Shown one piece after another: positions 9,201-17,861 of a stretch of DNA of 64,000 bases (position 1 is its first letter; each line of letters opens with the position of its first letter). Below the pieces are notes generated by a model that saw nothing but the letters and a program-made list of their open reading frames with translations, was not told where the DNA came from and ran no database searches. Source of the stretch: Planctomyces sp. SH-PL14 (lineage in GTDB: Bacteria > Planctomycetota > Planctomycetia > Planctomycetales > Planctomycetaceae); contig NZ_CP011270.1 in NCBI RefSeq assembly GCF_001610835.1, positions 4,916,001-4,980,000 of the forward strand, read 5' to 3'. The translations under genes and the position numbers were made by a program.

Positions 9201-9312
9201 GGACCAGCCGGGGCAGGCGCAACACGACGTCAACGCCCGTGTGATTCAGTTCGTTCCGTCGCGGCGGGAAGTGATCCTGGATGGAGCGGGCGTGAGCGGG
9301 CAGGCAAACTGA
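6232..9312 (+). CDS. Large OstA/LptC-like envelope protein, putative LPS transport component
   Basis: A 1026-residue protein with a hydrophobic N-terminal segment (about residues 4-25, including TAICLVGVYRIYALIV), so probably tethered to the inner membrane facing the periplasm. The body is rich in alternating beta-type segments such as VHLTLEGKVRLTG, LAIEGEKFIFSEE and ILTIQGNASLAQPGRFQLE. These recall the repeating strands of the OstA/LptA/LptC jellyroll that carries LPS across the periplasm. The position right after kdsD supports this, since lptC and lptA follow kdsD in many Gram-negatives. It is far longer than LptC or LptA and could hold several such units. No lptB ATPase gene is adjacent. 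Function is inferred. Confidence 0.6.
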   Translation: MPRLLLTVATAICLVGVYRIYALIVTPLVTPVEQGEVRPPVMMASGAKSSASSDLAREFLPNSAWAQEAKMCWQQSEDACIFFNDHQRLQDGGNKLRLAPYAMVWRDPKRTDGGRYTIEAEGAIVSFQNEFFDEAVEFSRKPGRIVHLTLEGKVRLTGPDNLAIEGEKFIFSEESAQLYSDWPVTFRYGPAPGQSNAVRGQADQLTVEFIKSTTSDFGPDMPRVGGLSRVRLRRAVQFDMTYELNGALARTLVTSDGPFLFHYPEKRIEFEENVSVVRPQIIKGVKHIDSLKAHWLGLQFVEADAPPAEGSGETKPAVQPASGTKFGADSSMLSKIQFRYLRALGREEPGKPVVPLHLESTSNQFAADLQDLRYDAQTRDIALIDPVQVRMQHGATRLYSPLVRVRHGQQGQPFEAIDCEGEGQFEQLDEALERPMFVGSWKERVHVAPDTQSPGNILTIQGNASLAQPGRFQLESQAIQVWLEPTASRGQPGAAGLAGSALPNAARKLPVRRAVAQGGVRMATPEVVVLTNLADARFSAGEAAPRPGRGGPDPAGDGNPRQMPGAREEQPPFIVNADRIEAHVVRDPRTQAFDARELIGEGGIHITREALERGAAAAAGPPNRIGGDGPVDIQGHRLQMTNTGGSHGHIITLAGMHDPRTNTTRDATLQFGDYRVEAAVLTFDRSRNAIEVPGPGRLNMPVSSDLRGGKTDRPQIMNVVWLERMTFDGQTAKFFERVKTQLGHSLLLCEAMDVALNRKIDFTSDHPDTKGLELKTVDCRHKVVVETYDYADSRLIEVLKGNLAEFHVDNATGEFSGLGPGTVQDWRISKGGSSRLLSLEPTTTAKANQPVPAREDKRFPWEYVKLEFKGNVTGNLKRQDATFRRSVQVLYAPVAQALQVFQRADLSPGSGKDNANNAAWLGCRELDIMIATKPDGEPSAQLRAEGGDGEDAWLEGQKFTANGHEVIYDQAKDQFILRGRGKDKADIHFQDQPGQAQHDVNARVIQFVPSRREVILDGAGVSGQAN

Positions 9313-9460
9313 CACGTCTTGGCTGAGCCGACGCGTCGAGAGGCGAGATCCCGGTCTTTGTGGGCTCTCTCCCGTCACCCTGGTCGCGCAGGGTCCAATC
9401 GGACGGCATTCACCGCGTGGTGCCTCGTCTTGTTCGCTGCATGGAGCCGGCAGAGCGGCA

Positions 9461-9476
9461 CGGCATAGGGATTGCC
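9461..9476 (+). promoter_or_regulatory. Possible sigma54 (-24/-12) promoter
   Basis: CGGCATAGGGATTGCC has GGCA at the -24 position (GG at 9462-9463), exactly 10 nt between GG and the GC at 9474-9475, and TTGC at -12. That matches the key bases of the sigma54 consensus. Transcription would start near 9487, about 30 nt before the ATG at 9518. This is a pattern match only, and no activator gene is next to it. Confidence 0.35.
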
Positions 9477-9517
9477 TTCTTGGTGCAAGCCATGTTCCCC
9501 TTGCAGGAGAGACGATC

Positions 9518-9901
9518 ATGTCCATCAGGCCAGAAGTCGATCGCGGACAGGATGCGAAGTTGTATGCCGGGCGGGTTCTGGGTTTTGCCGACACCCGCGA
9601 GCAGGTCGATCGCATTGCATCGGAGTTGAACGACGCAGGAATCGGCGACGAGCGGATTCTGATCCTGGCCGGAGACGACGGGATTGAGATTCTGAACCGG
9701 ACGCTGAAGGAGTTCTTTTTCAGTGACGGCGAAGACCAGACGGTTATTAACGGCCTCCGGGAGCTCCGGGATGGCCATCTGGTGATTGAGGTCGAGGTGG
9801 CTGACCGGGACGAGGCGGTGAAGGTGGTGAATCTCTCGGCCCCGCACGGCGGCCGGACGTTCACTTACTTCGGCACGCTCATGAATGAACAGATGAGCTG
9901 A
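9518..9901 (+). CDS. Small soluble protein of unknown function, resembling stress-protein (YflT-type) folds
   Basis: A 127-residue soluble protein, preceded by AGGAGAG at a good distance from the ATG. The pattern GRVLGFADTREQVDRIASEL, a helix, then DERILILAGDDG and later GHLVIEVEVADRDEAVKVV suggests two alternating beta-alpha-beta halves. That is reminiscent of the small general-stress protein domain of the YflT/17M type, which starts with a similar strand and EQ-rich helix. The resemblance is weak and no catalytic motif is visible. It stands alone, with a possible sigma54 promoter in front and repeat copy B beginning 7 bp after its stop. Confidence 0.7.
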   Translation: MSIRPEVDRGQDAKLYAGRVLGFADTREQVDRIASELNDAGIGDERILILAGDDGIEILNRTLKEFFFSDGEDQTVINGLRELRDGHLVIEVEVADRDEAVKVVNLSAPHGGRTFTYFGTLMNEQMS

Positions 9902-9907
9902 TCCACC

Positions 9908-10243
9908 TGGGTCCAGGGGTACCCTGGTGGGGAGTGCAGAGGGGCCTGTGTTGTCTTCTTGGCCCTTTGCCCGCCGGAGGCCCCCTCGTCGAGAGATGTC
10001 TGAAGAAGCCCGTGTCCAAGCGCGGACACGGCGCCGGATGCCCCCTCACCAACCCGCGGGAATTGCAGAGTGAGCGCGGAGTCCTCAGTGCCGGTACCAC
10101 AATGGGGACATCTGTTGTGTCCCACGGTTCCTCACAGGAGTGCCTCCGGCGGCAAGGGGGCCAAGAAGACAACACAGCCCCCTTGACCCCAGACTGCCGT
10201 CGCACGTTGGGTTTGAGCCAGCAAGGTCGCGCCGGCAATGACG
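9908..10243 (-). repeat. Dispersed structured repeat, copy B (full length)
   Basis: Same element as copy A but in the opposite orientation, lying between two convergent genes (stops at 9901 and 10254) and nearly filling the gap. Read on the + strand it starts GGGTCCAGGGGTACCCTGG and ends GGGTTTGAGCCAGC. Both arms carry the GTGTTGTCTTCTTGG cassette in the same relation as in copy A, which makes A and B the closest pair in the window. Confidence 0.9.
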
Positions 10244-10253
10244 GTGTCTAACC

Positions 10254-12416
10254 CTACTGCTGCTCTTCCAGGTCCACAAACCGCGATTCCGTGTGCGTCA
10301 CGATCGCATCCTTCTCCGCGTACCGGATCGCCGTCGTCCCCCGGTAACACCGCAGCACGGACAGCACACTCTCCACCTGCCCGTGAATCGCGTTCACCCC
10401 AAAGCCCGAGGCCGCTCCCTCTTCCTGCGGGATCTGGGCAAACCCATAGTTGATCCACGGGACAAGGGCGTCGATGAACCCCGCAAAGTTCACATGCTGG
10501 ACCGACAGCAGATTCGTCTTCCCGGCCAGCGGCCCCTCGAACTGGAACGGCTTCTCCAGGATCACTCGTTCCGCCTGCGGAATCGACGTCGTGAAGATCG
10601 CGTAGCTGGACCCCACACCCAAAGTGCCGGCCAACTGGTCATCCACACCCGCCGCTTTCGGAATCTCGATCAGATACACATTGCCGCCCGCCACGCCCCG
10701 CTCCGACCACGCCGGCAGATCGATTTCCGGCAGGTCGTCCGGACTCTCGGCCTGGATCGTCTTCATCAGGTCGCCGACAAACGTGTAAAGCTGGTCCATC
10801 CCGGACAGGAACTTGTCCTGATCGCTCAGTCCCAGAACGATCCCCAGCTCCAGCATCGGCAGCGGCTCCGAAGCCTCCGGCATGTCGCGGAACCACTGGG
10901 TTGACGTCGCCTTGGCGTCGATGACCAGCCCGATCTGCCCGTCCTGCAGGGCCGGAACAAAGTAATCTCCGAGCAGCACGTCGAACCGCTTGAGATACGG
11001 AACGGCCAGCTGCCGGAAGTGCTCATACTCCCCCTTGTCATCCTCATCGATGTTGCTGAGGACCGTGGTGTCGACATAGCCGAGGATCCGCTGCAGCGTC
11101 GGCCGCATCTCCTTGTACTCGTCGGGCGAAGCCTGGCTGCGGGTCACCGCGAAGAGCAGCGGCGAGCCCCCGACGTGCGAGAGGATCGGCAGCGGCGTTC
11201 CCGTCTGCTTGCCCACCCCGCCCACCTCGTACTGGAACGACTCCGTTCCGCGGTCGGTGAGGAAGGAGCAGCCGACGGTCGCGTGCGGCGTTCCGGTCGT
11301 CTCCTGCTTCACCCGCTCTTCGAGGGACTTGAGATCCTTCTCGAAGGCCTCCTTGGTGGCGTCCGGCGTGTTCGAGGCGTCCATCGCCTGCCGGACCACT
11401 CCCGAAAGGGCCATGATCTGGCCCGCGGCCGCCTGCTGCTGGATCTCGATCAGCCGCCGGCTGGAGTACCAGATGTTCGTGATCTTCTGGTCCTGGTGCG
11501 GGAAGATCTTCTGGAAGTCCGGAACGTCGGCGAGGGTCTTCCCCTGGCCGAGCAGCTTGAGGTGATCGTTGGACTCTCCGGCGGTGAAGAAGAAGTAGCC
11601 GTCGCGGACACCGAGCGAGACGAGCAGGGTCTTGCTCTTGAGGTGGTCGAGGAGCGGCTTGACCTCCTCGGCGACATCTTCGTCGATCTCGGATTCCAGG
11701 TCCGTCCAGTCGATCGATTTGAGGGCGAGGGAGATCGTCAGGAAATCGCCGCCGGCGATCTGCTGTCGGCTGACTTCGAACTTGGCCTGCTCGATCGACG
11801 GGAGGTTCTCGTCCGCCATCTTTTCCAGCCGGTCGAGTTGGGCGCGGGCGACCTCGGGCTTGGTGATTTTGGCACCGAAGACAATGGGGGAGAACCGGAG
11901 CTTGTCCTTGCTCTTGAGAAGCCGGGCCACGATTTCGCGAATGACCTTCTTCTGGGCTTCCTCGTCCTCTTCGCCAGCGATTCCCGCCTGCATCTGGGCG
12001 AACCGGACGTCGTTGCTGATCTCCTGGATGAGGGCGAACGACTCGATCAGTGCCGGATCGCTGTAGGCGAAGATCTCCTGCGTTCCGGCGTCCTGGAGGA
12101 GGTCGACGAGGTCCTTGTTGGCCTTCTTCTTGAGGAAGTCGCGGAGGGGGGCGAAGGTTTTGGAGCGGTACTGGGCCTGGAGGAGGTTGAGGCCGAGCTG
12201 GACGCTCGGCATGTTGTAGAGGCGGTCGTAGGCGCGGCTCTTGATGAACTTGTTGTACTGTTCTTCGAGCCGCATCGACGACATGTAGAAGCCGGCGTCG
12301 GCGGGGACGAAGCGGAGTGAGGTCGTCGTCTTGAGGTCTTCGCCGCGGCAGACCGCGATGAGGGTGGTGAGCAGGAGGGTGGCCGTTGCGAATCCTCTGG
12401 CCAGAACGACGCGCAT
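10254..12416 (-). CDS. Large secreted protein of unknown function
   Basis: A 720-residue product starting MRVVLARGFATATLL, a clear signal peptide of about 25 residues with a cleavage region near VCRGED, so the mature protein is exported. AAGGA lies 7 nt before the ATG at 12416. The frame is open further upstream but there it runs through repeat copy C and is not credible. The mature part is soluble with charged helical stretches and no motif I recognise. Segments on an FVPADAGFYMSSM theme resemble no enzyme family known to me. Repeat copies B and C bracket the gene on both sides. Confidence 0.8.
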   Translation of the reverse strand: MRVVLARGFATATLLLTTLIAVCRGEDLKTTTSLRFVPADAGFYMSSMRLEEQYNKFIKSRAYDRLYNMPSVQLGLNLLQAQYRSKTFAPLRDFLKKKANKDLVDLLQDAGTQEIFAYSDPALIESFALIQEISNDVRFAQMQAGIAGEEDEEAQKKVIREIVARLLKSKDKLRFSPIVFGAKITKPEVARAQLDRLEKMADENLPSIEQAKFEVSRQQIAGGDFLTISLALKSIDWTDLESEIDEDVAEEVKPLLDHLKSKTLLVSLGVRDGYFFFTAGESNDHLKLLGQGKTLADVPDFQKIFPHQDQKITNIWYSSRRLIEIQQQAAAGQIMALSGVVRQAMDASNTPDATKEAFEKDLKSLEERVKQETTGTPHATVGCSFLTDRGTESFQYEVGGVGKQTGTPLPILSHVGGSPLLFAVTRSQASPDEYKEMRPTLQRILGYVDTTVLSNIDEDDKGEYEHFRQLAVPYLKRFDVLLGDYFVPALQDGQIGLVIDAKATSTQWFRDMPEASEPLPMLELGIVLGLSDQDKFLSGMDQLYTFVGDLMKTIQAESPDDLPEIDLPAWSERGVAGGNVYLIEIPKAAGVDDQLAGTLGVGSSYAIFTTSIPQAERVILEKPFQFEGPLAGKTNLLSVQHVNFAGFIDALVPWINYGFAQIPQEEGAASGFGVNAIHGQVESVLSVLRCYRGTTAIRYAEKDAIVTHTESRFVDLEEQQ

Positions 12417-12506
12417 CGCAGAATCCTTGGTGGGGATGGCGGGGGAGCTGAAGTTGGCTTCAGTGTCGAAAGCGTGGGCCCAAGTGTAAAGACCAGCGTC
12501 AGGTCG

Positions 12507-12842
12507 CCGGGGTCCAGGGGCTCGCCCTTGGTGGGGGATGCAAGGGGGCCTGTGTTGTTTTTTGGCCCCCTTTGCCCGCCGGAGGCCCGTCTCGTCTCGA
12601 TCTCTCTGAAGGAGCGAGTGTCCAAGCGCGGACGACGTGGCGGATGCCCCCCTCACCAACCCGCGGGGATTGCAAAGCCAGCGGTGTGGCGGGAGGGAGT
12701 CCTCAAAGCTGGTACCACAAAGGGGACGCCCGTTGCTTACCACGGTTCCTCATGGAAGCGCCTCCGGCGGCAAGGGGTGACCCCCTTGACCCCGGCTGCC
12801 GTCACAAGTTGGGTTTGAGCCAGCAGAACCGTGCCGGCGAGA
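12507..12842 (-). repeat. Dispersed structured repeat, copy C (full length)
   Basis: Full copy in minus orientation, between the start of the secreted-protein gene and the stop codon of carA. It reaches to within one or two bases of the carA stop at 12844. The right arm carries the TGTTGTTTTTTGG cassette; the left arm has only a short TGA tip. The arms of one copy can therefore differ in tip content. Confidence 0.9.
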
Positions 12843-12843
12843 A

Positions 12844-13983
12844 CTACTTCGCCCCGACCATCATCTTCCGGAACTCGCCGAACAGGTAATGGCTGTCGTG
12901 CGGACCCGCGGACGCTTCCGGATGGTACTGCACGCTGAACGCCCCCTTGGACTTCGAGCGGATCCCCTCGACGGTGTCGTCGTTGAGGTTGATGTGGGTC
13001 ACTTCCACGTCGGACGGCAGCTTGTCCGGCGCGAGAGCAAAACCGTGGTTCTGCGAGGTGATCTCCACACGGCCCGTGTCCTTGTTGAGGACTGGCTGGT
13101 TCCCGCCGCGGTGGCCGAACTTGAGCTTGTAGATCTCGCCGCCGAGAGCCAGCCCAAGGAGCTGGTGTCCCAGGCAGATCCCGAAAACCGGCTTCTTCCC
13201 GAGCAGTCCCTGGATCGTCTCGACCGCGTAGTCGAGGGGCCGCGGGTCGCCGGGGCCGTTCGAGAGGAACACGCCATCCGGGTTCTGAGCCAGGACTTCA
13301 TCGGCCGAGGAGGTCCCCGGCATGACGGTGACACGGCAGCCCATCTCGGCGAGGTGCCGGGGGATGTTCCACTTCATGCCGTAGTCGAGAGCCACCACGT
13401 GCGGCAGCGTTCCGGACTTGTCACCGCTGAAGGTCTTGGGCGTCGTCGGATCGCGTTCGAGATCGTGAACCCCGTCCTTCCACTCGGACGCCTGCTTCGG
13501 AGAGACCTCCCGAACGAGGTCGTGTCCGACGATGTTCCAGCTCCGGGCCTTTTGAACGAGCGAAGCGTCGTCCAGATCGACCGAAGAGAGGACTCCGGTC
13601 ATGGCGCCGTTCACCCGCAGCCGCCGCACGAGAGCCCGTGTGTCGATCCCTTCGATGCCGGGGATGCCGTTCCGCTTGAGGTAGTCGGAGAGCGATTCCT
13701 GCGAGCGGTAGTTGCTCGGCTCCTTGCAGACTTCCTTGGCAATGAAGCCGCGGATCGCCAGCCGTCCGCTCTCGACGTCTTCGGAATTGATGCCGTAGTT
13801 CCCGATGAGCGGATACGTCATGCAGACGATCTGCCCATTGTAGGAGGGGTCGGTCAGGATCTCCTGATACCCCGTCATGCTCGTGTTGAAGCAGACTTCC
13901 CCGCAGACTTCGGCATCCGCTCCGAAGGACTGCCCCGTAAAGACTGTCCCATCCGCCAGGGCCAGCTTCGCAGGTTTCGACAT
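12844..13983 (-). CDS. carA: Carbamoyl-phosphate synthase small chain (glutamine amidotransferase)
   Basis: Supplies ammonia from glutamine to the large subunit CarB for carbamoyl phosphate, feeding pyrimidine and arginine synthesis. The N-terminal CPSase domain has the typical FNTSMTGYQEILTDPSY block. The C-terminal class I amidotransferase domain has LSNGPGDP, the nucleophile Cys270 in VFGICLGHQLLG, and the His/Glu pair in VQYHPEASAGPHD. Predicted length is 379 residues. ATG 13983 follows GGGAG by 8 nt; a TTG one codon upstream is also in frame. No carB or pyr gene is adjacent. Confidence 0.97.
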   Translation of the reverse strand: MSKPAKLALADGTVFTGQSFGADAEVCGEVCFNTSMTGYQEILTDPSYNGQIVCMTYPLIGNYGINSEDVESGRLAIRGFIAKEVCKEPSNYRSQESLSDYLKRNGIPGIEGIDTRALVRRLRVNGAMTGVLSSVDLDDASLVQKARSWNIVGHDLVREVSPKQASEWKDGVHDLERDPTTPKTFSGDKSGTLPHVVALDYGMKWNIPRHLAEMGCRVTVMPGTSSADEVLAQNPDGVFLSNGPGDPRPLDYAVETIQGLLGKKPVFGICLGHQLLGLALGGEIYKLKFGHRGGNQPVLNKDTGRVEITSQNHGFALAPDKLPSDVEVTHINLNDDTVEGIRSKSKGAFSVQYHPEASAGPHDSHYLFGEFRKMMVGAK

Positions 13984-14379
13984 CAACGTTTCTCCCTCTC
14001 GCCGGATGGGGCGAATGTCCCCCGCACACCGTCCCGGGAGGCGAAATCCGCGTCGCAGGATCGACGGGCGGGCGCACCGGGAGCGCGAGGGAATTTTCGG
14101 ACGGTTTCTATCATATCCCCCGGGGGGCCGAAAGCGTCTCGGCGCGTTCTCTCCCGCGTGCGAGAGAAGCTGTCGGCGATGTCATGCACCGCCGAAAACC
14201 GTTGGAAAACCGCTGACCGCCGAGGCTCGCTTCGAGGGGGGCGGGTTCGGCGGTAGAATTCCGCGGCGGATGCGCCGCGGATTCCTCATCGGAGCGCGGC
14301 CCCAGGTGTCCCGGTTCCGGCCCCCCGGCTCCCCGCTCCTCCACGCCGAGGCCGCCCGGCGGGACGTCAGGAGACCTTT
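13984..14379. promoter_or_regulatory. Divergent intergenic region between carA and the cyclase gene, with hairpin
   Basis: Nearly 400 bp without a gene separates two divergent starts and must hold both promoters. On the + strand TAGAAT (14254-14259) is a fair -10 element for the cyclase gene. It is immediately followed by a perfect 9-bp hairpin, tccgcggcg (14260-14268) with cgccgcgga (14273-14281), which would lie at the very start of that transcript. No convincing -35 is seen. No known leader or riboswitch was recognised for carA. Confidence 0.35.
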
Positions 14380-16161
14380 GTGCTGCAACTGATCGTCGTC
14401 GGTCCTGAGCCCAGGCTCCGCGTGCGGCATCCGCTTCTTCGGGGGCAGGCGTACACCATTGGCCGCACGGGGGACGCCCAGATCCCGGTCCCGTGGGAGC
14501 AGTCGCTCTCCCGCCTCCATGTGACGCTGCACGTCGAGGACGGCTCCGTGCGCCTCGTCCGCGAGCCCGACGCCCGCAACCCCGTCTACATCAGCGGCGA
14601 GGAGATCACCGAAGGGCGGCTCTCGGGGGGCGAGGCATTTGTCATCGGCGAGACGCAGTTTGCCGTCTCCCGCGGCGAGTCGGAGTCGAGCAGCGCCAAG
14701 GACTCGCCGGTCGAAGAGGTCGTCTTCACCCGCAAGCAGCTCGAACAGGTCCGGTACGAGGACCCCGACCGCCGGATCGAAGTCCTCTCGCGGCTCCCGG
14801 ACATCATCTGGGGGGCGAGGTCGGAGGCGGAGCGGGACTCCCGGCTTGTGAACCTGCTCCTCACCGGAGTCCGCAACGCGGAGGCGGTCGCGATCGTCTC
14901 GATGAACAAGTCCGGCCATGTTCAGCTCCGCAGCTGGGAGCGGCGGCGCGAGACCGCCGGCGCTTTCCGTCCCAGTCGGCGGCTCATCGCGGAAACGGTC
15001 GAGCAGTCGCAGACGATCCTTCATCTGTGGGACAGCTCCGACGCCGTGGTCCACGACTACACGGTCTCGGGGGAGTTCGACTGGGCCTACTGCACGCCGG
15101 TCGGAGAAGTCCGGGGCCAGCAGTGTGCGCTGTACGTCGGGGGCCGCTTCGCCCCGCTCCCCGGCCAGGACTCGCGGTCGGGCGCTCCACACCTCCAGGC
15201 CGATGTCAAATTCACCGAGCTCCTGGCGGACGTCCTGAATTCGATCGAGCGGCAAAACCGGATGGAAGGGACGCTCTCGGTCCTGCGTCAGTTTCTCTCG
15301 CCCCCGATCCTCGCGGCGATCGAGCGTTCGGGTGAAGGGACGTTCGACACCGACATCCTCAATCCCCGCGAGTGCGACGTGACGGTCCTGTTCTGCGACC
15401 TCCGCGGCTTCAGCCATCGGGCCGAGTCATCGGCGGGGGACCTGCACGGCCTGCTCGACCGAGTGAGCCGGGCGCTGCAGCTCATGACGGGTGAGATCCT
15501 GGCGCACGGCGGCGTCACGGGGGATTTCCTCGGCGACGCGGCGCTGGGGTTCTGGGGCTGGCCCTTTGCCAGTGACGAGGCGCCGCTCAATGCGTGTCGG
15601 GCGGCGCTGGCGATCCGCAAGGCGTTCGCGGCGATCCAGCAGACGCCGGAGCATCCGCTGGCCGACTTCGAGATGGGGATCGGCATCGCCCACGGCCGAG
15701 CCGTCGCGGGGAAGATCGGGACGAGCGATCGGGTCACCGTGACGGTCTTCGGGCCCGTCGTGAACCTGGCCAGCCGCCTGGAAGGGATGACGAAGCAGCT
15801 CCGCGTTCCGATCCTGCTGGACGAGCCGACCGCCGAGATTGCGCGGACGCGGCTTTCGAAAGAGGAGGGGCGGACGCGGCGGCTGGCCCGGGTTCTGCCG
15901 TACGGGATGGAGACGCCGCTGGTGGTGACGGAGTTGCTGCTTCCGCATGCGGACTATCCGGACCTGACGGACGAGCATCTGGCCCAGTACGAGCAGGGGG
16001 TCGAGCACTTTATTGCCGGCCGTTGGGACCAGGCGTACCGGTGTCTGCACGCGATGCCTTCGGCGGATCAGGCGCAGGACTTTCTGACGCTGCGTATTGC
16101 CCAGCATGGACGTTCCGCACCGCCGGGCTGGAAGGGGATTGTCGAGCTCCCCAAGCAGTAG
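14380..16161 (+). CDS. FHA-domain class III adenylate/guanylate cyclase
   Basis: A 593-residue three-part signalling protein with no membrane segment. Residues 1-100 form an FHA phosphothreonine-binding domain, with GR at 29-30, SLSRLH around 42-47 and NPVYISG around 67-73. Residues 130-290 resemble a GAF-like sensor. From about 330 comes the class III nucleotidyl cyclase domain with metal-binding Asp340 (FCDLRGF) and Asp386 (GDFLGDAALGFW), and the later VFGPVVNLASRLE block. It would make cAMP or cGMP in response to phosphorylation-dependent docking, plausibly from the many Ser/Thr kinases of planctomycetes. The GTG start follows AGGAG. Substrate choice cannot be settled by eye. Confidence 0.9.
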   Translation: MLQLIVVGPEPRLRVRHPLLRGQAYTIGRTGDAQIPVPWEQSLSRLHVTLHVEDGSVRLVREPDARNPVYISGEEITEGRLSGGEAFVIGETQFAVSRGESESSSAKDSPVEEVVFTRKQLEQVRYEDPDRRIEVLSRLPDIIWGARSEAERDSRLVNLLLTGVRNAEAVAIVSMNKSGHVQLRSWERRRETAGAFRPSRRLIAETVEQSQTILHLWDSSDAVVHDYTVSGEFDWAYCTPVGEVRGQQCALYVGGRFAPLPGQDSRSGAPHLQADVKFTELLADVLNSIERQNRMEGTLSVLRQFLSPPILAAIERSGEGTFDTDILNPRECDVTVLFCDLRGFSHRAESSAGDLHGLLDRVSRALQLMTGEILAHGGVTGDFLGDAALGFWGWPFASDEAPLNACRAALAIRKAFAAIQQTPEHPLADFEMGIGIAHGRAVAGKIGTSDRVTVTVFGPVVNLASRLEGMTKQLRVPILLDEPTAEIARTRLSKEEGRTRRLARVLPYGMETPLVVTELLLPHADYPDLTDEHLAQYEQGVEHFIAGRWDQAYRCLHAMPSADQAQDFLTLRIAQHGRSAPPGWKGIVELPKQ

Positions 16162-16179
16162 TGACGTTTGCTCAAACCG

Positions 16180-16495
16180 CGTCCTTGCCAGCACAGCGAT
16201 GCTCGCTCAAATCCAACGTGCCACGGCAGCCGGGGTCAAGGGGGTCTCACCCCCTTGCCGCCGGAGGCGCTTTCACGAGGAACCGTGGTAAGCAACGGAC
16301 GTGCCCTTTGTGGTACCGGCGTTGAGGACTCACCACGCGCTTTGCAATCCCCGCCGGTTGGTGAGGGGGCATACGGCACGTTGTCCGCGTTTGGACACAA
16401 ACTCCTTCAGGCATCTCTCGACGGCCAGGCCTCCGGCGGGCAAGAGGGCGTTGCCCCCTTGCATCCCCCACCAGGGGTGCCCCTGGACCCGGTTC
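16180..16495 (+). repeat. Dispersed structured repeat, copy D (full length, short tips)
   Basis: Plus-orientation copy starting 18 bp after the cyclase stop. Both arms have short tips instead of the long cassette (TCTCA on the left, CGTT on the right), while the stems CAAGGGGG/CCCCCTTG and GAGGG/CCCCCTTGC are intact. That makes it about 30 bp shorter than copy A. Confidence 0.9.
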
Positions 16496-16629
16496 AAAAA
16501 CACCTCTCTCGGTAATCGCGGCGGATTCGTAGATTCGCCACGCATCAAACCTGTCCCACCGCCCACCAAGAAGCTAGCGTTCAAGAATGGCCGCCCACTC
16601 CCGGGCGACGCCCCCCATTTGCCCAACGC

Positions 16630-17670
16630 ATGCCCGTTGTTCCCCCCCTCCCGATGTCGTTCGTTCCCTACCTGCGACCGCAGGTCTGGGGCAGCCGACA
16701 TCTGGAAACCCTCGGCCGGAACCTCCCCCCAAACCAGCCCGTCGGCGAGTCCTGGGAACTCAGCACCCACCCCATGCACATCAGCCGCGTCGCCATGCCG
16801 GCGGCGCTCGCAGGGCAAGGGTTCGATCGACTTTGGCGCAGCGCCCTCACCGGACGCGACTCCACCGAAGACGCGGGGGACTTCCCGCTCCTCATCAAAC
16901 TCCTCGACTGCCGCGACTGGACGTCGATCCAGCTCCATCCCGACGACCTCCAGGCCCGCCAGAACGCCGAGGGCTCCCCCGGCAAGACCGAAGCCTGGTA
17001 CGTCCTCCACACCGAGCCCGACGCCGAACTCCTCCTGGGGACGCGGCCGGGCGTGACCGCGGAGGACCTGGCGGCCCTCACCGCCAACGCCGCAGGCCCG
17101 CCTCCCGTCCCGGACGAAACCCTCGACCGACTCTTCGTCCGCAGCCGCCCCTCGGTCGGGGACTTCATCCTGATCCGTCCCGGAGTCGTCCACTCCTGCA
17201 AGGGGATCACGGCCTGGGAAATCCAGACCCCCTCGGACCTCACGTACCGCCTCTTCGACTGGAACCGCCTCGGCCCCGACGGCCGCCCGCGGGAACTCCA
17301 TGTCGCCAAGGCCCTGGCCTCCGTCCGCTGGGCCGCTCCCAAAGCGGTGATGACGCACTGGCCCGGCGTCCTCCGGGAGCAGGAGCAGACTCCGCGGTTC
17401 TTCCGCTACCTCGACGCTCCGTTCCAGGTCGAACACTGGACCGTCGGCACCAAACCGTTCCGCCTCCCTCCCGGCCCGATGCGCGTCCTCTGCACGATCC
17501 GCGGCGAACTCCGCCTGCGGGGAAACGGCTTCGAGGAGGAGGTGCCGGGGATCCAGTTGCGGCTCCTCCCGGCCGGTCTCGAGGAGTGCTGGATCTCGGC
17601 CCGCACCGGCGAGGCGGAGCTGCTGCTCGTGATGCCGGAGTCGTCGCCGTCGCCGGGAGAAGCCGGCTGA
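16630..17670 (+). CDS. manA: Class I mannose-6-phosphate isomerase
   Basis: Zinc enzyme interconverting fructose 6-phosphate and mannose 6-phosphate, feeding GDP-mannose and related sugars for polysaccharides. Metal ligands are visible as Gln101 and His103 in SIQLHPDD, Glu121 in GKTEAWY, and His188 in RPGVVHSC. PQVWGSRHLETLGR near the N-terminus and the cupin-type C-terminal half fit the class I family. Length is 346 residues, near that of short bacterial forms. The start may be ATG 16630 or the internal ATG at 16654, just before FVPYLRPQVWG. Neither has a strong Shine-Dalgarno. Confidence 0.9.
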   Translation: MPVVPPLPMSFVPYLRPQVWGSRHLETLGRNLPPNQPVGESWELSTHPMHISRVAMPAALAGQGFDRLWRSALTGRDSTEDAGDFPLLIKLLDCRDWTSIQLHPDDLQARQNAEGSPGKTEAWYVLHTEPDAELLLGTRPGVTAEDLAALTANAAGPPPVPDETLDRLFVRSRPSVGDFILIRPGVVHSCKGITAWEIQTPSDLTYRLFDWNRLGPDGRPRELHVAKALASVRWAAPKAVMTHWPGVLREQEQTPRFFRYLDAPFQVEHWTVGTKPFRLPPGPMRVLCTIRGELRLRGNGFEEEVPGIQLRLLPAGLEECWISARTGEAELLLVMPESSPSPGEAG

Positions 17671-17861
17671 TCCGCCGGGCATCCGGAGGGGGCCGCCAAC
17701 CTCTCGATTTGGTCAGGATTTCCTCGGAAATTCGTTGGATTTTGTCGAGTCGACCCCATTGATTGGCGGTCCCCGCGAATCCTCGCCGATGAAGTGGCTG
17801 AAACGCGGTCGCCCGGCTACCATCGACCCGGTTGCACGCGCCGATTTCTTACGGACACCCC

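Noticed and set aside
7162-9864. A 900-codon minus-strand open frame opposite the OstA/LptC-like gene
   Set aside because: It is the complement of a well-supported gene and is open because of high GC; no domain or start site supports it.
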